This document shows, piece after piece, positions 16,949 to 26,630 of a stretch of DNA of 64,000 bases. The stretch lies in the NCBI RefSeq assembly GCF_001507595.1, contig NZ_LQBQ01000003.1, positions 53,399 through 117,398 on the forward strand. The letters run 5' to 3'. The notes beneath the pieces were generated by a model. The model searched no databases and had not been told where the DNA came from. It saw only the letters and a list, made by a program, of their open reading frames with translations. Made by a program: the position numbers and the translations under genes. The stretch is from Ruegeria marisrubri. Lineage in GTDB: Bacteria > Pseudomonadota > Alphaproteobacteria > Rhodobacterales > Rhodobacteraceae. Numbering within the stretch: the stretch's first letter is position 1; each line of letters begins with the position of its first letter.

Positions 16949-18103
16949 TCAGGCCGGAAGACCGCCTTTTTCCAGGCAATAGAGCGCTTCCATCAGGTAG
17001 AAGTCGCCCCAGATCAGCTCGTGCCGGTCGGCAACACCTTTGACGCCGTTCATGCAGCCATCAACCAGCATGCCCATCGGGCGATCATCTTGGCTGTTGA
17101 ACGGGGTCATATGGCTGCACAGCTCCTCGAGCATCGGCTCGAGGCGGTCGACATAGGGCTTGACCTCGTCCGGCAGGGGATCGAGGACGGCCAGGCGTGA
17201 CAAGGCCGAAACCACAATGGCCGAAGCCGACGTGTCGAGCGGCGCGTTGGGATCGGGATCGTCGAAATCCCATTTCGGAACCTTGGGGCCGACCTTGTCC
17301 CACCAATAGCCGAACAGTTTGTCGATCAGGCCCAGATAACGCGCCTTGCGCGTATGTTCATAGGCCCACATGCTGCCGGCGATCGCCCAGGACTGACCAC
17401 GTGCCCAGCAGGAGTCGTCGGAATAGCCCAGCAGGGTCGGGACCATCATCATGAACTCGCCGGTGTCGTAGTTGATCATGACGTTTTCGTGGGTCGACCC
17501 GTCTTCGCGGATCAGGTATTTTTCCAGGATGTCGAACTGACGCTCGGCGCCCACCAGGAAGGTCTTGTCGCCGGTTTCTTTCCATGCCCACCAATCCAAG
17601 ATCAGGGTCGGATGCACGTTGTCCACGCAGATTGTGTTGCGCGACAGGGCGTTCTTGACGACTTCGTCCACGAACTCCACCGCGCCCATGACCTGACATT
17701 CCTTGCCGACGGGCATGGCACCGTTGAAACGGTTCGCGCTCGAACGCATCGCCCAGGCTGCCGCCAAGGCAAGGGTCCGCATGTTCTGGTCGCCGGTGGT
17801 CTCGTAAAGGCGCGCCGCCGAATAGCAAAAGCGGTGGCCGCGGAACATATCGTCCAGTTCCAGCTTGTAACGGACTTTCTCGGTGCGGGCGAATGCTTCG
17901 TCGATCAGATCCTGACGTTCCATCAGTTCACCGGTCATGCGCAGCATGTCGATCCAGTGGCCATCGACCCAGTCGCCGGTTTCCACGGTGTTCCATTTGC
18001 CGGTATCAGGTTCGGCATTATGCGGCCACGCATCGCCAATCTGTTCGCGGGTTGAAAGGACGCGCTGACACAACAGGTCCAGCGCCTTGGCACGATCAGC
18101 CAT
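16949..18103 (-). CDS. Glycoside hydrolase family 88/105-like protein
   Basis: The 384-residue protein has no signal peptide, so it acts in the cytosol. Segments fit the alpha/alpha six-barrel unsaturated-uronyl hydrolases: GDWVDGHWIDMLRM, a candidate catalytic Asp in CVDNVHPTLILDWW, DDSCWARGQSWAIAGSMWAY, and the C-terminal HELIWGDFYLMEALYCLEKG. Known members hydrate and cleave unsaturated glucuronyl or galacturonyl di- and oligosaccharides. No polysaccharide lyase is nearby, so the real substrate may differ. Its promoter and first codons have a diverged copy at 28408-28606, directly upstream of the TRAP transporter, which suggests shared control. Confidence 0.8.
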   Translation of the reverse strand: MADRAKALDLLCQRVLSTREQIGDAWPHNAEPDTGKWNTVETGDWVDGHWIDMLRMTGELMERQDLIDEAFARTEKVRYKLELDDMFRGHRFCYSAARLYETTGDQNMRTLALAAAWAMRSSANRFNGAMPVGKECQVMGAVEFVDEVVKNALSRNTICVDNVHPTLILDWWAWKETGDKTFLVGAERQFDILEKYLIREDGSTHENVMINYDTGEFMMMVPTLLGYSDDSCWARGQSWAIAGSMWAYEHTRKARYLGLIDKLFGYWWDKVGPKVPKWDFDDPDPNAPLDTSASAIVVSALSRLAVLDPLPDEVKPYVDRLEPMLEELCSHMTPFNSQDDRPMGMLVDGCMNGVKGVADRHELIWGDFYLMEALYCLEKGGLPA

Positions 18104-18186
18104 GATCTTCTCCCTTACTTCAATGTCTCGAAAACCCGGTGTCTCCTTCCTGGGGTCCTCAACATTTAATCTATCCGCATACCCTC

Positions 18187-18197
18187 AGTAAAATTGG
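18187..18197 (-). promoter_or_regulatory. Shared upstream motif AGTAAAATTGG (GH88-like gene)
   Basis: AGTAAAATTGG lies 84 bases upstream of the GH88-like start and is followed by a second ATTGG four bases on. The same 11-mer occurs upstream of the CoA-transferase (19611) and in the duplicated promoter (28559), always in the same orientation relative to the gene. It may be a binding site for the LysR regulator at 19668-20591. Confidence 0.5.
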
Positions 18198-18341
18198 AAG
18201 TATTGGCGCCTTTATATAAACGGGACTGATAGCGGTCGCGCATTTAAAGTCACGCGGGGGAAATTTGTCATGCAAAATCAACATCGAGTTCAAAATGGGC
18301 TCGAAGCATTTATTGAAACAAGGGTTGGGCGGAAGGCTTGA

Positions 18342-19562
18342 TTATCGGGCCAGTGCTACGGCGCCGGTTTCGACCAGTGCGGCGATTTCGGCGTCGCTGT
18401 ATCCCAGCGCCATAAGCTGTTCGGCACTGTCCTGCCCGACGACCGGGGGCAGTTGCGGCGGAACGGTTTCCACGCCTTCGATATGAAGGGGGTTTGCGAC
18501 CGTCCGAATACCATCCGTGCCTACAACTTCGGGAAAACAACCATTGGCAATCGCGTTTTCGTCCGAGACGACTTCGCTTGTTCTCTTGCAGAGGCCGAAA
18601 TTCGTGCCTGCCGCCCGGAACCGCGCAACAACCTCGTCAGTGTCCAATTCACCGATCAGTTTCTGGATTTCGGCGATCAGCTCAGCATTGTACTTCATCC
18701 AAAGCTGCGGCGACGCGAAACGCGGATCCTCGGTCAGATGTCCAGCGTCCAGCGCCTTGGCCAGCTTGCTGAAATTGGCCGGGTTCAATTCGACAATGAT
18801 CACATAGCGCCCATCACGCGTACGATAGAAAGCTCCTGCCAATGGGTTTGGCCACTCTTCAGCCTTGTATTTCTTCATGGGCGGCGCGTTGACCAGCGCC
18901 GGCTGAACCATGCTTGCGTTGCTCCAGATGCCGTTTTCCAGCAGGGACGTGGACACCTTGGTGCCTTCACCCGTCCGCTCGCGGTGGAACAATGCCGTTG
19001 CAATCGCGGCATAAAGCGACGTTGCCGTGTTCATGTCACCCAGTCCGACCGGTTGACGCGCTGGCTCGGAATCCTGCGGGCGGAATTCTTCCATCAGGCC
19101 GGTTTCGGCAAACCATGAGGTCATATCGAACCCGGGATTGTGCCGATCAGGCCCGTTGTAGCCGAACCCGTTTACCGACGCATAGATGATGCGCGGATTG
19201 ATCGCCCGGATGTCTTCATAGGCATGGTTGAGCTCTTCGGCCACCCGGATGGGCGAGTTGGTCAGGAACACGTCGGCCGTTTCGACCATCTTGTTCAACA
19301 CCTCTTGCGCCTCGGGCTTCTTCAGGTTCAGCGCGACCGACTTCTTGGTGCGGTTATGAATGAAGGTGGTATAGGGCGTTTCGCTTTTGGGCATCCCGGG
19401 CAGCAGGTGCCCATTGCGCCAAGGATCACCTGAGGGCGGCTCGATCTTGACCACCTCGGCGCCGAAATCGGCAAGAATGACGCCTGCCGACGGCCCCGCG
19501 GCCATGGCCGCGACCTCTACCACTTTGATGCCTTCCAGGATCTTGCGCATGGCCCATTTCAC
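18342..19562 (-). CDS. Class III CoA-transferase (CaiB/BaiF family), second copy
   Basis: This 406-residue protein is a clear paralogue of the one at 9518-10732: both share GAEV, GDPWR, NRTKKSVALNLKKPEAQ, TADVFLTNSP-type and YASxNGFG segments. The catalytic Asp is in NPGFDMTSW (Asp146 from the first ATG). A start four codons later (19550) is also possible; the first ATG has a GGAG four bases upstream. It is transcribed with or near the LysR gene and the GH88-like gene on the minus strand. Having two such enzymes suggests two acids in one pathway (donor exchange), or recent duplication followed by specialisation. Confidence 0.92.
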   Translation of the reverse strand: MKWAMRKILEGIKVVEVAAMAAGPSAGVILADFGAEVVKIEPPSGDPWRNGHLLPGMPKSETPYTTFIHNRTKKSVALNLKKPEAQEVLNKMVETADVFLTNSPIRVAEELNHAYEDIRAINPRIIYASVNGFGYNGPDRHNPGFDMTSWFAETGLMEEFRPQDSEPARQPVGLGDMNTATSLYAAIATALFHRERTGEGTKVSTSLLENGIWSNASMVQPALVNAPPMKKYKAEEWPNPLAGAFYRTRDGRYVIIVELNPANFSKLAKALDAGHLTEDPRFASPQLWMKYNAELIAEIQKLIGELDTDEVVARFRAAGTNFGLCKRTSEVVSDENAIANGCFPEVVGTDGIRTVANPLHIEGVETVPPQLPPVVGQDSAEQLMALGYSDAEIAALVETGAVALAR

Positions 19563-19610
19563 TCCGCACAGTCATACGTTTGCGAAAGTCTACGGCCTGG
19601 CAGTGAAATT

Positions 19611-19621
19611 AGTAAAATTGG
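19611..19621 (-). promoter_or_regulatory. Shared upstream motif AGTAAAATTGG (CoA-transferase gene)
   Basis: The 11-mer identical to those at 18187 and 28559 lies 49 bases upstream of the CoA-transferase start, within the 105-base gap to the LysR gene. A TATATA stretch follows about 14 bases on, as in the other two copies. Candidate LysR-regulator site. Confidence 0.5.
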
Positions 19622-19667
19622 TTGTCTTGCTGGGTATATATCAGTAGTACCGATGGTTGGGCGCCTG

Positions 19668-20591
19668 TCAGGCTCGGCCCTTTATCGCGGGTCGGGCGCA
19701 AATCTCTCGGAACAGATCCAGGAACCTCGTCAGAACCACGTCACCATTTCGGCTTTTGTGCCAGTAAGCGTTGTATTTGTGGTTCTCATAGTCAAACGGA
19801 AAAGGCAGCTTCTTCAAGGGCTCGGTCTTTGTCATCGTGTCCGCCACGCGTTCGGAGATTGTCGCAATCAACTGGGTTCCGATAAGGAGTTGCGGAAGGA
19901 CGGAATGCGACCAGATCGTAACGTGGCGGTCACGCATAAATCCTTCGCGGCGCAGAACATCCTCGTCGTCCAGCGCAAGAGAGCTTTCGAAATACCGGAT
20001 TACGATATGCTTGCGTGACAAATACTCCTCGCGCGTGATCGTGTCCCCGGCAGGCCCGTTTTCTGCGCAGGCAAGGCAGGCGATGCCGTCTTCGAACAGT
20101 GTTTCATTCGGTGGCACCCCCACGTTGTAGGCATGACCGGCCAACAACAGATCAATCTCGCCCAATGCCAGAAGCCGGTTCGAGTTCGACGTGATCGGAA
20201 ACAATTCAAAACTGACATTGGGCATGATCTCGCCAAACTGGCGCACCGCTTCAGCCAACCCCACGGTGGCGGCATAGTGCGACGTGACGATCTTCAACTT
20301 GCGCTCTGTTGTTTCAGAAATCCCTTGCGGGCTTTTGGCGGTTAGCGCATGGGCCTGCCCGATAATCTCGGTCACGGGATTGATGAGCGTTTTGGCAAAG
20401 GGTGTCAAAACGAAATTCCGTCCGGACCTGACCAGAAGCGGATCATCGAAATACTCGCGCAACTGCGCCAGGTTCCAACTCACCGCCGATTGGCTCAGAC
20501 ACAGACGGTCCGCCACCCGCGACACGTTTTGATCACGCAACAGCGCTTCGAGACAGATCAATTGGTTAAGATCAAAACCGTTCAGTCGCAT
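19668..20591 (-). CDS. LysR-family transcriptional regulator, NodD-like
   Basis: The 307-residue protein begins with the NodD-type opening (MRLNGFDLNQLICLEALLRD) and a helix-turn-helix (VSRVADRLCLSQSAVSWNLAQL). A linker and a substrate-binding domain of the usual length follow. It probably senses a pathway intermediate and controls the surrounding CoA-transferase, GH88-like and aldolase genes. It is divergent from the HpaI-type aldolase gene with a 261-base shared upstream region, the classic LysR arrangement, and is upstream of the CoA-transferase on the same strand. The ligand is unknown. Confidence 0.92.
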   Translation of the reverse strand: MRLNGFDLNQLICLEALLRDQNVSRVADRLCLSQSAVSWNLAQLREYFDDPLLVRSGRNFVLTPFAKTLINPVTEIIGQAHALTAKSPQGISETTERKLKIVTSHYAATVGLAEAVRQFGEIMPNVSFELFPITSNSNRLLALGEIDLLLAGHAYNVGVPPNETLFEDGIACLACAENGPAGDTITREEYLSRKHIVIRYFESSLALDDEDVLRREGFMRDRHVTIWSHSVLPQLLIGTQLIATISERVADTMTKTEPLKKLPFPFDYENHKYNAYWHKSRNGDVVLTRFLDLFREICARPAIKGRA

Positions 20592-20751
20592 ACATGGTAG
20601 GTCCCGTTTTTCCAGCGCCTTCCTGACACTAGCTCAAGTTGCCCGGTGCGGACCAGCTTTTAGAATAGCCCCATATTCGGACACCGGGCGCTGGCACAAG
20701 CCCCTGACGAGCCCGGCGTATGAGCGACATTGATATTGCAATGAAACAAGC

Positions 20752-20762
20752 TCAATTTTGCG
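20752..20762 (+). promoter_or_regulatory. Diverged copy of the shared upstream motif (aldolase gene)
   Basis: TCAATTTTGCG, read toward the aldolase, matches CCAATTTTACT (the motif read in gene direction) at 8 of 11 positions and lies 90 bases upstream of the start, close to the 84-base spacing of two other copies. It is weak evidence by itself but consistent with one LysR regulon. Confidence 0.3.
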
Positions 20763-20852
20763 GACAGGCGCACTGCGTTTACGCTTTATGATGACCCACC
20801 GTTAGCGCGCAGATTTCAACGTGCTGACAATCCACTATTTATTAGGTACCCC

Positions 20853-21614
20853 ATGACGCTGAACATGTCTTTCAAGTCCAAGCTGGCTGACCCTTCGCGC
20901 CGCCTCACGGCTCATATGTGCGCGATTCCGTCCGCAATCATTCCACAAACCATGGCAAGCGCAGGCAGCGACGCCGTTGTGATCGATTTCGAACATGGGG
21001 CCATCGACATGGCATCGGCACATGCGATGATCGCGGCAACGGCAGGGACGGCCTGCGCCCCGTTGGTGCGCGTATCGCGCAATGATGCCACGCAGGTTAA
21101 AAGGGTTCTCGACCTCGGTGCGGAGGGCGTCGTCTTTCCCATGATCAACACTGCGGAAGAAGCTGAAATGGCCCGCAACTCGCTGGCCTATCCGCCCACT
21201 GGCATTCGGGGGTTTGGACCTTACATCGCGCATTCCCGCTGGGGCACCAGATTTGTCGACTATCCCGAAACGGCAGAGGCCGGTATCGTATGCTGCCTGC
21301 TCATTGAAACGCGTGAAGCTGTTGAGAACATTCGTGAAATATGCACCGTGCCGGGGATCGACGCGCTGATGATTGCGCCGTTTGATCTGTCGGTTGATTT
21401 GCATCTTCCCGGTCAATTCACCGCGCCGGAGTTCCAAGAGGCGGTTGCCACGGTGGAAGCCGCGGCAAATGACGCCGCCATTCCTTTGGGGTCGGTGGCA
21501 ATGGACAAGGCTCAGGCAGACGCCCTTTTGGAACGGGGCTACCGCATCATCGCCGGGCTCGACATTCTTTGGCTCAAGCAAATGGCCGCCGTATCGCAGT
21601 CCTGGGTGAGCTGA
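20853..21614 (+). CDS. HpcH/HpaI-family aldolase
   Basis: This 253-residue TIM-barrel protein has the family's VIDFEHGAIDM start and LDLGAEGVVFPMINTAEEAE. It also has the conserved Arg segment GIRGFGPYIAHSR, the metal-binding Glu in CCLLIETREAVENI and the Asp in IAPFDLSVDL. Members split 4-hydroxy-2-oxo acids into pyruvate and an aldehyde, or act on related compounds, with a divalent metal. It lacks the CoA-lyase features of citramalyl-CoA lyases, so it acts on a free oxo-acid. It is divergent from the LysR gene and ends at a shared terminator. Confidence 0.88.
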   Translation: MTLNMSFKSKLADPSRRLTAHMCAIPSAIIPQTMASAGSDAVVIDFEHGAIDMASAHAMIAATAGTACAPLVRVSRNDATQVKRVLDLGAEGVVFPMINTAEEAEMARNSLAYPPTGIRGFGPYIAHSRWGTRFVDYPETAEAGIVCCLLIETREAVENIREICTVPGIDALMIAPFDLSVDLHLPGQFTAPEFQEAVATVEAAANDAAIPLGSVAMDKAQADALLERGYRIIAGLDILWLKQMAAVSQSWVS

Positions 21615-21654
21615 CTCAAGGTCCGCTAGCGAAAAAACAACATCCAAATGGCAA

Positions 21655-21694
21655 ACAGGCCACCGATTTCATGTCGGTGGCCTGTTCCCGTTTT
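21655..21694. terminator. Bidirectional terminator between aldolase and oxidoreductase genes
   Basis: A perfect 13-base-pair stem (AACAGGCCACCGA/TCGGTGGCCTGTT) with a 7-base loop is followed by CCCGTTTT on the plus strand. On the minus strand T-rich sequence also follows. It separates two convergent genes. Confidence 0.85.
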
Positions 21695-21696
21695 GC

Positions 21697-24600
21697 TTAT
21701 GCCGCGTCTGCGGTTGGATTGGTGACTTTCGCCTTCAACTCGGTGCGGCGTTTGTCGGCGGCTTCGGCGTGGCGCTCGCGGACGTGACCATAGCCGCGGA
21801 TGTGTTCGGGCAGGTCCAGAAGCTCGGTCAGCGGGTCCGCTGTCGCGTCGGACCAGTTGGCCAGCGCAAAGTCGATGTCGGCCTCGTAGTCGGCCAGCAG
21901 TTTCCGGGCGAGCTTGGCCTCGTCATTGTTGCGGAACGGGTCCAGCGCCGTGCCGCGCAGGAAGCGCATCCGGTTCATCAGGTTGAAGAACCGCATGGCC
22001 GTTTTGCCCTTGACCGCACCCTTGACCATCTTGCCGGTCTTCTCGTCCCGGCCGCCATAGGGCCATGCGCCGAAATAGAAGGTCAGGTCCATCTCGCCTT
22101 CGAAGGTCTCTTCAAGCTGCTGTCTGAACGCGGGCCTTGTGTAAAGCCGCGCCACTTCCCATTCGTCCTTGACGGCCATCAGCTTGTAATAGCCCCGCGC
22201 CACGGCACGTTGCGCGGCCTCGGACAGTCCGGCATCTTTGATACGCGCCACCATGTCAGAATACCGCTTTGCAAAGGCGGCATCCTTATAGGTGGTCAGT
22301 TCTTTGACGCGGGTGGCAATGGCCTCGTCCAGCGGGGTTTCGCGGCGCTCGTCCAGAAGGATCGGCGCGTCGTCGCCCGCCAGCTTCGCCGCGGCCTGCG
22401 GGTCGGCCATGGCGAGACGGCCCAGGTCAAAGGCGCGTTTGTTCTTGTCGACCGCCACGCCGTTCAACTCGATGGCGCGGTGGATCGCCTCTTGCGAAAG
22501 CGGGATGCCCCCTTGCTGCCAAGCGGCGCCCATCAAAAGCATGTTGGCAAAGACCCGGTCTCCCATGACCTTCTCCGCCAGACGCTGCGCATCCATGCCG
22601 CGTGCGGCATCGCCCAAGACACGGGTCAGGCGTTCCAACTGCTCCTCGCCGGACAGTTGCCAATCGGGGTTCTTGGAAAACTCCGAGGTCGGCACCACCG
22701 TCGTATCGGTCACGGCGACCGATTTGCCGGGGGTCAGTTTCGACAGTGCCTCATCGCCTGCAGCGACAACAAGATCACAGCCGATCAGCGCGTCGGCCTC
22801 GCCAGCGGCAATCCGCGTGGCGCGCATGTCGTCGGGCGACACAGCCAGTTTGATATGGGAATGCACCGCGCCGTATTTCTGCGCCAACCCAGTGATGTCC
22901 AGGTTGGACGAGAAATACCCGTCGGCATGAGCCGCCACGGCCAGTGTCTGGCCCACGGTCACCACCCCGGCGCCGCCGATGCCCGAGACTAGGATCGACC
23001 ATGAACCGTCAATCGCGCGCGGCGTGGGGGCGGGTAGGTGGCTGACGTCGATCGCCGCGTCCGAGGCACGCGCCTTGCGGGGTTTTGCGCCTGCCACGGT
23101 CACGAAAGACGGGCAGAACCCCTCGACACAGGAAAAGTCCTTGTTGCACGAGGATTGGTTGATCTTGCGCTTGCGCCCGAACTCGGTCTCCAAAGGCTCA
23201 ATCGCCATGCAGGCCGAGACGGTCGAACAATCGCCGCAGCCCTCGCAGACGGCGGGGTTGATGAAGGCCCGCTTGTCCGGGTCCACCCATTTGCCACGCT
23301 TGCGCAGACGCCGACGCTCGGTCGCGCAGGGCTGGTCATAGATCAGGACAGTCACGCCGGGCTGTTCGCGCAGCTCTTTTTGCACCAACTCAAGCTCGGT
23401 CCGGGGATGCAGCGTGACGCCACCGCCGATAAACGGCTTGCCCTCGAATTTTTCGGTCTCGTCAGTGACCAGCGCGATACGCTCGACGCCTTCGGCCTTC
23501 AACTGTTCGACCATCTGTTCGGGGCTGATCTCGCCATCATGCGGCTGCCCGCCGGTCATCGAGACAAAGCCATTGTGCAACAGCTTGTAGGTAATCGGCG
23601 CACCGGCCGCGATGGCGGCGCGGATCGCCATGAGGCCCGAGTGGAAATAGGTGCCGTCACCCATATTGGCAAAGACATGGGCTTCATCCGTGAACGGGAA
23701 CTGGCCCAGCCACATGCCGCCCTCACCGCCCATGTGAGAGACCGAGTTGGTTTTCATCGGATCGCGCAGCATCGCCATCGTGTGGCAGCCGATCCCGGCC
23801 AGCGCGCGGCTGCCGTCGATCACCTGCGTCGATCGCCCATGCGGGCACCCGGCACAGAAGGACGGCAGACGCACCGCGCCAGCGCCCAGCGCCGGCGGGG
23901 TCTCGGGCGGGTTGGGCAGGGACAGACCCGCAGTTGCATCCGTCTCATTGGCAACCCGCACCAGCACTTGGGTGATCATGTTCGGGTCGATCTCGCCGTG
24001 ACCCGGAAAGGCGCATTCGGCGGAATCCGAGGCATAGGCCTGACCGGCAAAGGTCTTGCCGACGATGCGCGGGGCAAGATCCGAACCATAGAGGATCGCG
24101 CGGATCTGGTCTTCCAGCAGAGGGCGCTTTTCTTCGACGACGATAATGGTGTCGAGCCCCTTGGCGAAGGCGCGGACCGCTTCGTCATCCAAGGGCCAGA
24201 CCATGCCGACCTTCAACAGTCGCGTGGGCAGGTTGCCCAGATTGCCATCCTTGTATCCCAGACCGGCAAGCGACTGGTTCAGGTCCTGCCACGACTTGCC
24301 AGCGGCAATGATACCGATGCGAGCGCCGTCTGGGCCGCTGATCTGGTTCAGATTGTTGGCGCGGGCATAGGCCAGCACCTTCTTCAGCTTCACGTCCCAC
24401 AGGAGCCGTTCCTGTTCGGGAATCGGAGTGAAGGGTTTGATCGCGGTTTCGGCCGGGTTGCCTTCGGGCATGACAATCGCTGGGCTGTCGGGCGCGACAA
24501 AGACCGAACCACCGCCTTCGACCACGTCAGTAACGAGTTTCATGCCAACGAGGCTGCCGCTGAACCGGCTCATCGCGATGCCGTGCAGGCCCATGTCCAG

Positions 24601-25155
24601 CACGTCCTGCGCATTGGCAGGCGCCAGCAGCGGTGCACCGAGCGAGGCGAAGTTCAGGTCCGAATAGCAGGCCAAAGTCGAGGATTTGGCGCCGTGGTCA
24701 TCGCCGACCAGCAGAAGCGAGCCGCCCTTGGGGTTGGTCCCGGCAAGGTTGGCGTGGCGGATCGGGTCCATCGACCGGTCCAGCCCGGGCGCCTTGCCAT
24801 ACCAGATCGAGAACACGCCATCGACCTTGGCACCGGGGAACACGCCGACCAGTTGCGACCCCCATGTGGCGGTAGCGGCCATGTCCTCGTTCAGACCCGG
24901 CTGGAAAACGATATTATGCTCTTTCAACGCCGCGTCGGCCTGCCACAGGCTCATGTCATAGGTGCCCACCGGGCTGCCGCGATAGCCAGAGATATAGCCG
25001 CCCGTGTTCAGCCCCGCCGCCGCGTCGCGCCTGCGCTGCTGGATCGGCAGCCGCACCAACGCCTGCATACCCGTCATGTAAACCCAGCCCTCTTTCTGGG
25101 TCAGCCGGTCTTCGAGCGTCATTTCAAGCCGTTTCGCGGGAACATGGGCAGTCAT
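21697..25155 (-). CDS. Indolepyruvate ferredoxin oxidoreductase, fused alpha/beta type
   Basis: This 1,152-residue protein fuses the TPP-dependent alpha part with the gamma/beta part of 2-oxoacid oxidoreductases. The thiamine-binding region includes CAGCPHGRSTQV and MGGEGGMWLGQ, with NMGDGTYFHSG. A ferredoxin-like cluster region carries CEGCGDCSTVSAC and SSCNKDFSCVEGFC. The C-terminal domain begins GIGGAGVVTVGQ. It oxidatively decarboxylates aryl-pyruvates to acyl-CoA, passing electrons to ferredoxin. The start at 25155 gives the usual EDRLTQKEGWVYMTG opening. It lies 98 bases after the TRAP large permease on the same strand, so the two may be co-transcribed and the transported acid may feed it. 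Confidence 0.93.
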   Translation of the reverse strand: MTAHVPAKRLEMTLEDRLTQKEGWVYMTGMQALVRLPIQQRRRDAAAGLNTGGYISGYRGSPVGTYDMSLWQADAALKEHNIVFQPGLNEDMAATATWGSQLVGVFPGAKVDGVFSIWYGKAPGLDRSMDPIRHANLAGTNPKGGSLLLVGDDHGAKSSTLACYSDLNFASLGAPLLAPANAQDVLDMGLHGIAMSRFSGSLVGMKLVTDVVEGGGSVFVAPDSPAIVMPEGNPAETAIKPFTPIPEQERLLWDVKLKKVLAYARANNLNQISGPDGARIGIIAAGKSWQDLNQSLAGLGYKDGNLGNLPTRLLKVGMVWPLDDEAVRAFAKGLDTIIVVEEKRPLLEDQIRAILYGSDLAPRIVGKTFAGQAYASDSAECAFPGHGEIDPNMITQVLVRVANETDATAGLSLPNPPETPPALGAGAVRLPSFCAGCPHGRSTQVIDGSRALAGIGCHTMAMLRDPMKTNSVSHMGGEGGMWLGQFPFTDEAHVFANMGDGTYFHSGLMAIRAAIAAGAPITYKLLHNGFVSMTGGQPHDGEISPEQMVEQLKAEGVERIALVTDETEKFEGKPFIGGGVTLHPRTELELVQKELREQPGVTVLIYDQPCATERRRLRKRGKWVDPDKRAFINPAVCEGCGDCSTVSACMAIEPLETEFGRKRKINQSSCNKDFSCVEGFCPSFVTVAGAKPRKARASDAAIDVSHLPAPTPRAIDGSWSILVSGIGGAGVVTVGQTLAVAAHADGYFSSNLDITGLAQKYGAVHSHIKLAVSPDDMRATRIAAGEADALIGCDLVVAAGDEALSKLTPGKSVAVTDTTVVPTSEFSKNPDWQLSGEEQLERLTRVLGDAARGMDAQRLAEKVMGDRVFANMLLMGAAWQQGGIPLSQEAIHRAIELNGVAVDKNKRAFDLGRLAMADPQAAAKLAGDDAPILLDERRETPLDEAIATRVKELTTYKDAAFAKRYSDMVARIKDAGLSEAAQRAVARGYYKLMAVKDEWEVARLYTRPAFRQQLEETFEGEMDLTFYFGAWPYGGRDEKTGKMVKGAVKGKTAMRFFNLMNRMRFLRGTALDPFRNNDEAKLARKLLADYEADIDFALANWSDATADPLTELLDLPEHIRGYGHVRERHAEAADKRRTELKAKVTNPTADAA

Positions 25156-25253
25156 GGCAGGGGGCCTTTCACAAAAGGGTCGGAACAGAGCAGGCGGGTA
25201 ACCCACCGGCCTTTTTTAACCGGCGGACAATGGGGGCAGGATTGAGGGGCGAC

Positions 25254-26621
25254 TCAGTATGACACGCTGGGCAGCCAAGTCGCCAGTGCTGGGATGTTGA
25301 ACACGAGCGCAAGCGCGATCAATTGCAGGATCACGAACGGAATTACGCCTCGGTAAATGTGTCTCAACGTAATCTCGCGAGGCACAACGCCCTGGGCATA
25401 AAACAGCGCAGGCCCAACCGGCGGCGTGATGAAGGACGTTTGCAGGCAGACCGCAAACAGGATCGCAAACCACACCAGATCGACCCCCAGATCGGCAAGC
25501 GCAGGGGCAACCATCGGCAGGATGATCAGCGTGATTTCCAACCAGTCGAGGAAGAAGCCCAGGACAAACGTCACGAACAGGATCATGATTACGATACCCG
25601 AGGTTGAAAGCGGCAATCCGTTGAGCACCGACTTGACCAGATCGTCACCGCCAAGCCCCCGGAAAACCAGCGAAAACGCCGTCGCACCCATCACAATGGC
25701 AAAGATGAACCCGGTGGTTTTGGTGGTGTCGATCGACACTTCCTTCAGCACCGACCAGCTGAACCGGCCTTTTATGAAGGCCAGCAAGGCAGTCGCAGCG
25801 GCGCCGACGCCCGACGCTTCAGTTGGCGTTGCGATGCCGAAAAAGATCGAGCCCAGCACGGCAAAAATCAAAAGGATCGGCGGCAGCATTGCCCAGACCA
25901 CGCCAAGAACGGCCTTGAGGTCCATCGGCTCGACATGATCCATGCTCGGCGCTGCACCGGGGCGCAACCGGGCCCAGACCAGCAGGAACACGACATACAA
26001 AAGCCCCAGCATTAGGCCGGGTAAAACGGCACCCATGAACAGATCGCCCACCGAGATTGCCATGCGGTCGGCGACCAGCAAGAGCATGATCGAAGGGGGA
26101 ATCAGGATGCCCAGCGTGCCCACCGCGCAGGCCGTGCCAACGGCAAAGGACTTGTTATATCCCGCCTCAAGCATCACCGGCACGCCAAGCAATGTCAGCA
26201 ACACGACCGACGCGCCGATGATGCCCGTCGACGCCGCAAGCAGGATGCCAATGATCGCCACGGACACGGCCAGGCCGCCTTTGACCCGACCCAACAGGCG
26301 CGAGAAGTTTTCCATCAGTTCACGCGCCACTCCGGATTTGTCCAGGAACAGCCCCATGAAGATGAACATCGGCAGCGCCACCAGAACCCAGCTTTCCATC
26401 ACGGCCCAGTTCCGGTCGGTGAGCGACGTCAGAAAGGCCCAGTCGATCACGTACCAGCTGTCGTCCAGCCATGTCGTGTAGCTGGAAATCAGCACTGACA
26501 TTAGCGTGAAGACCATTGCCAGACCGGCAAGCGTCCACGCCACGGGAAAACCGGTGAAGATGAGCGTGACAAATGCCACGAGCATCAGGATCGACATGTA
26601 ATCATTGAGCGCGAGCGTCAT
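25254..26621 (-). CDS. TRAP transporter large permease (DctM type)
   Basis: The 455-residue protein is very hydrophobic with roughly twelve membrane segments and the DctM features (WVLVALPMFIFMGLFLDKSG, then GILIPPSIMLLLVADR and SFITPPVGPALFYAQGV). It is the sodium-driven transport subunit of a tripartite periplasmic importer. It follows the small permease gene with 9 bases between them, and the binding protein comes first in the operon. This subunit order (binding protein, small, large) is complete here. Confidence 0.94.
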   Translation of the reverse strand: MTLALNDYMSILMLVAFVTLIFTGFPVAWTLAGLAMVFTLMSVLISSYTTWLDDSWYVIDWAFLTSLTDRNWAVMESWVLVALPMFIFMGLFLDKSGVARELMENFSRLLGRVKGGLAVSVAIIGILLAASTGIIGASVVLLTLLGVPVMLEAGYNKSFAVGTACAVGTLGILIPPSIMLLLVADRMAISVGDLFMGAVLPGLMLGLLYVVFLLVWARLRPGAAPSMDHVEPMDLKAVLGVVWAMLPPILLIFAVLGSIFFGIATPTEASGVGAAATALLAFIKGRFSWSVLKEVSIDTTKTTGFIFAIVMGATAFSLVFRGLGGDDLVKSVLNGLPLSTSGIVIMILFVTFVLGFFLDWLEITLIILPMVAPALADLGVDLVWFAILFAVCLQTSFITPPVGPALFYAQGVVPREITLRHIYRGVIPFVILQLIALALVFNIPALATWLPSVSY

Positions 26622-26630
26622 GGCGGGTCT

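Noticed and set aside
23038..25245. A 735-residue plus-strand open frame
   Set aside because: It is exactly antisense to the indolepyruvate oxidoreductase; its product is His/Arg/Gly-rich without any domain. Long antisense frames are expected in GC-rich coding DNA.
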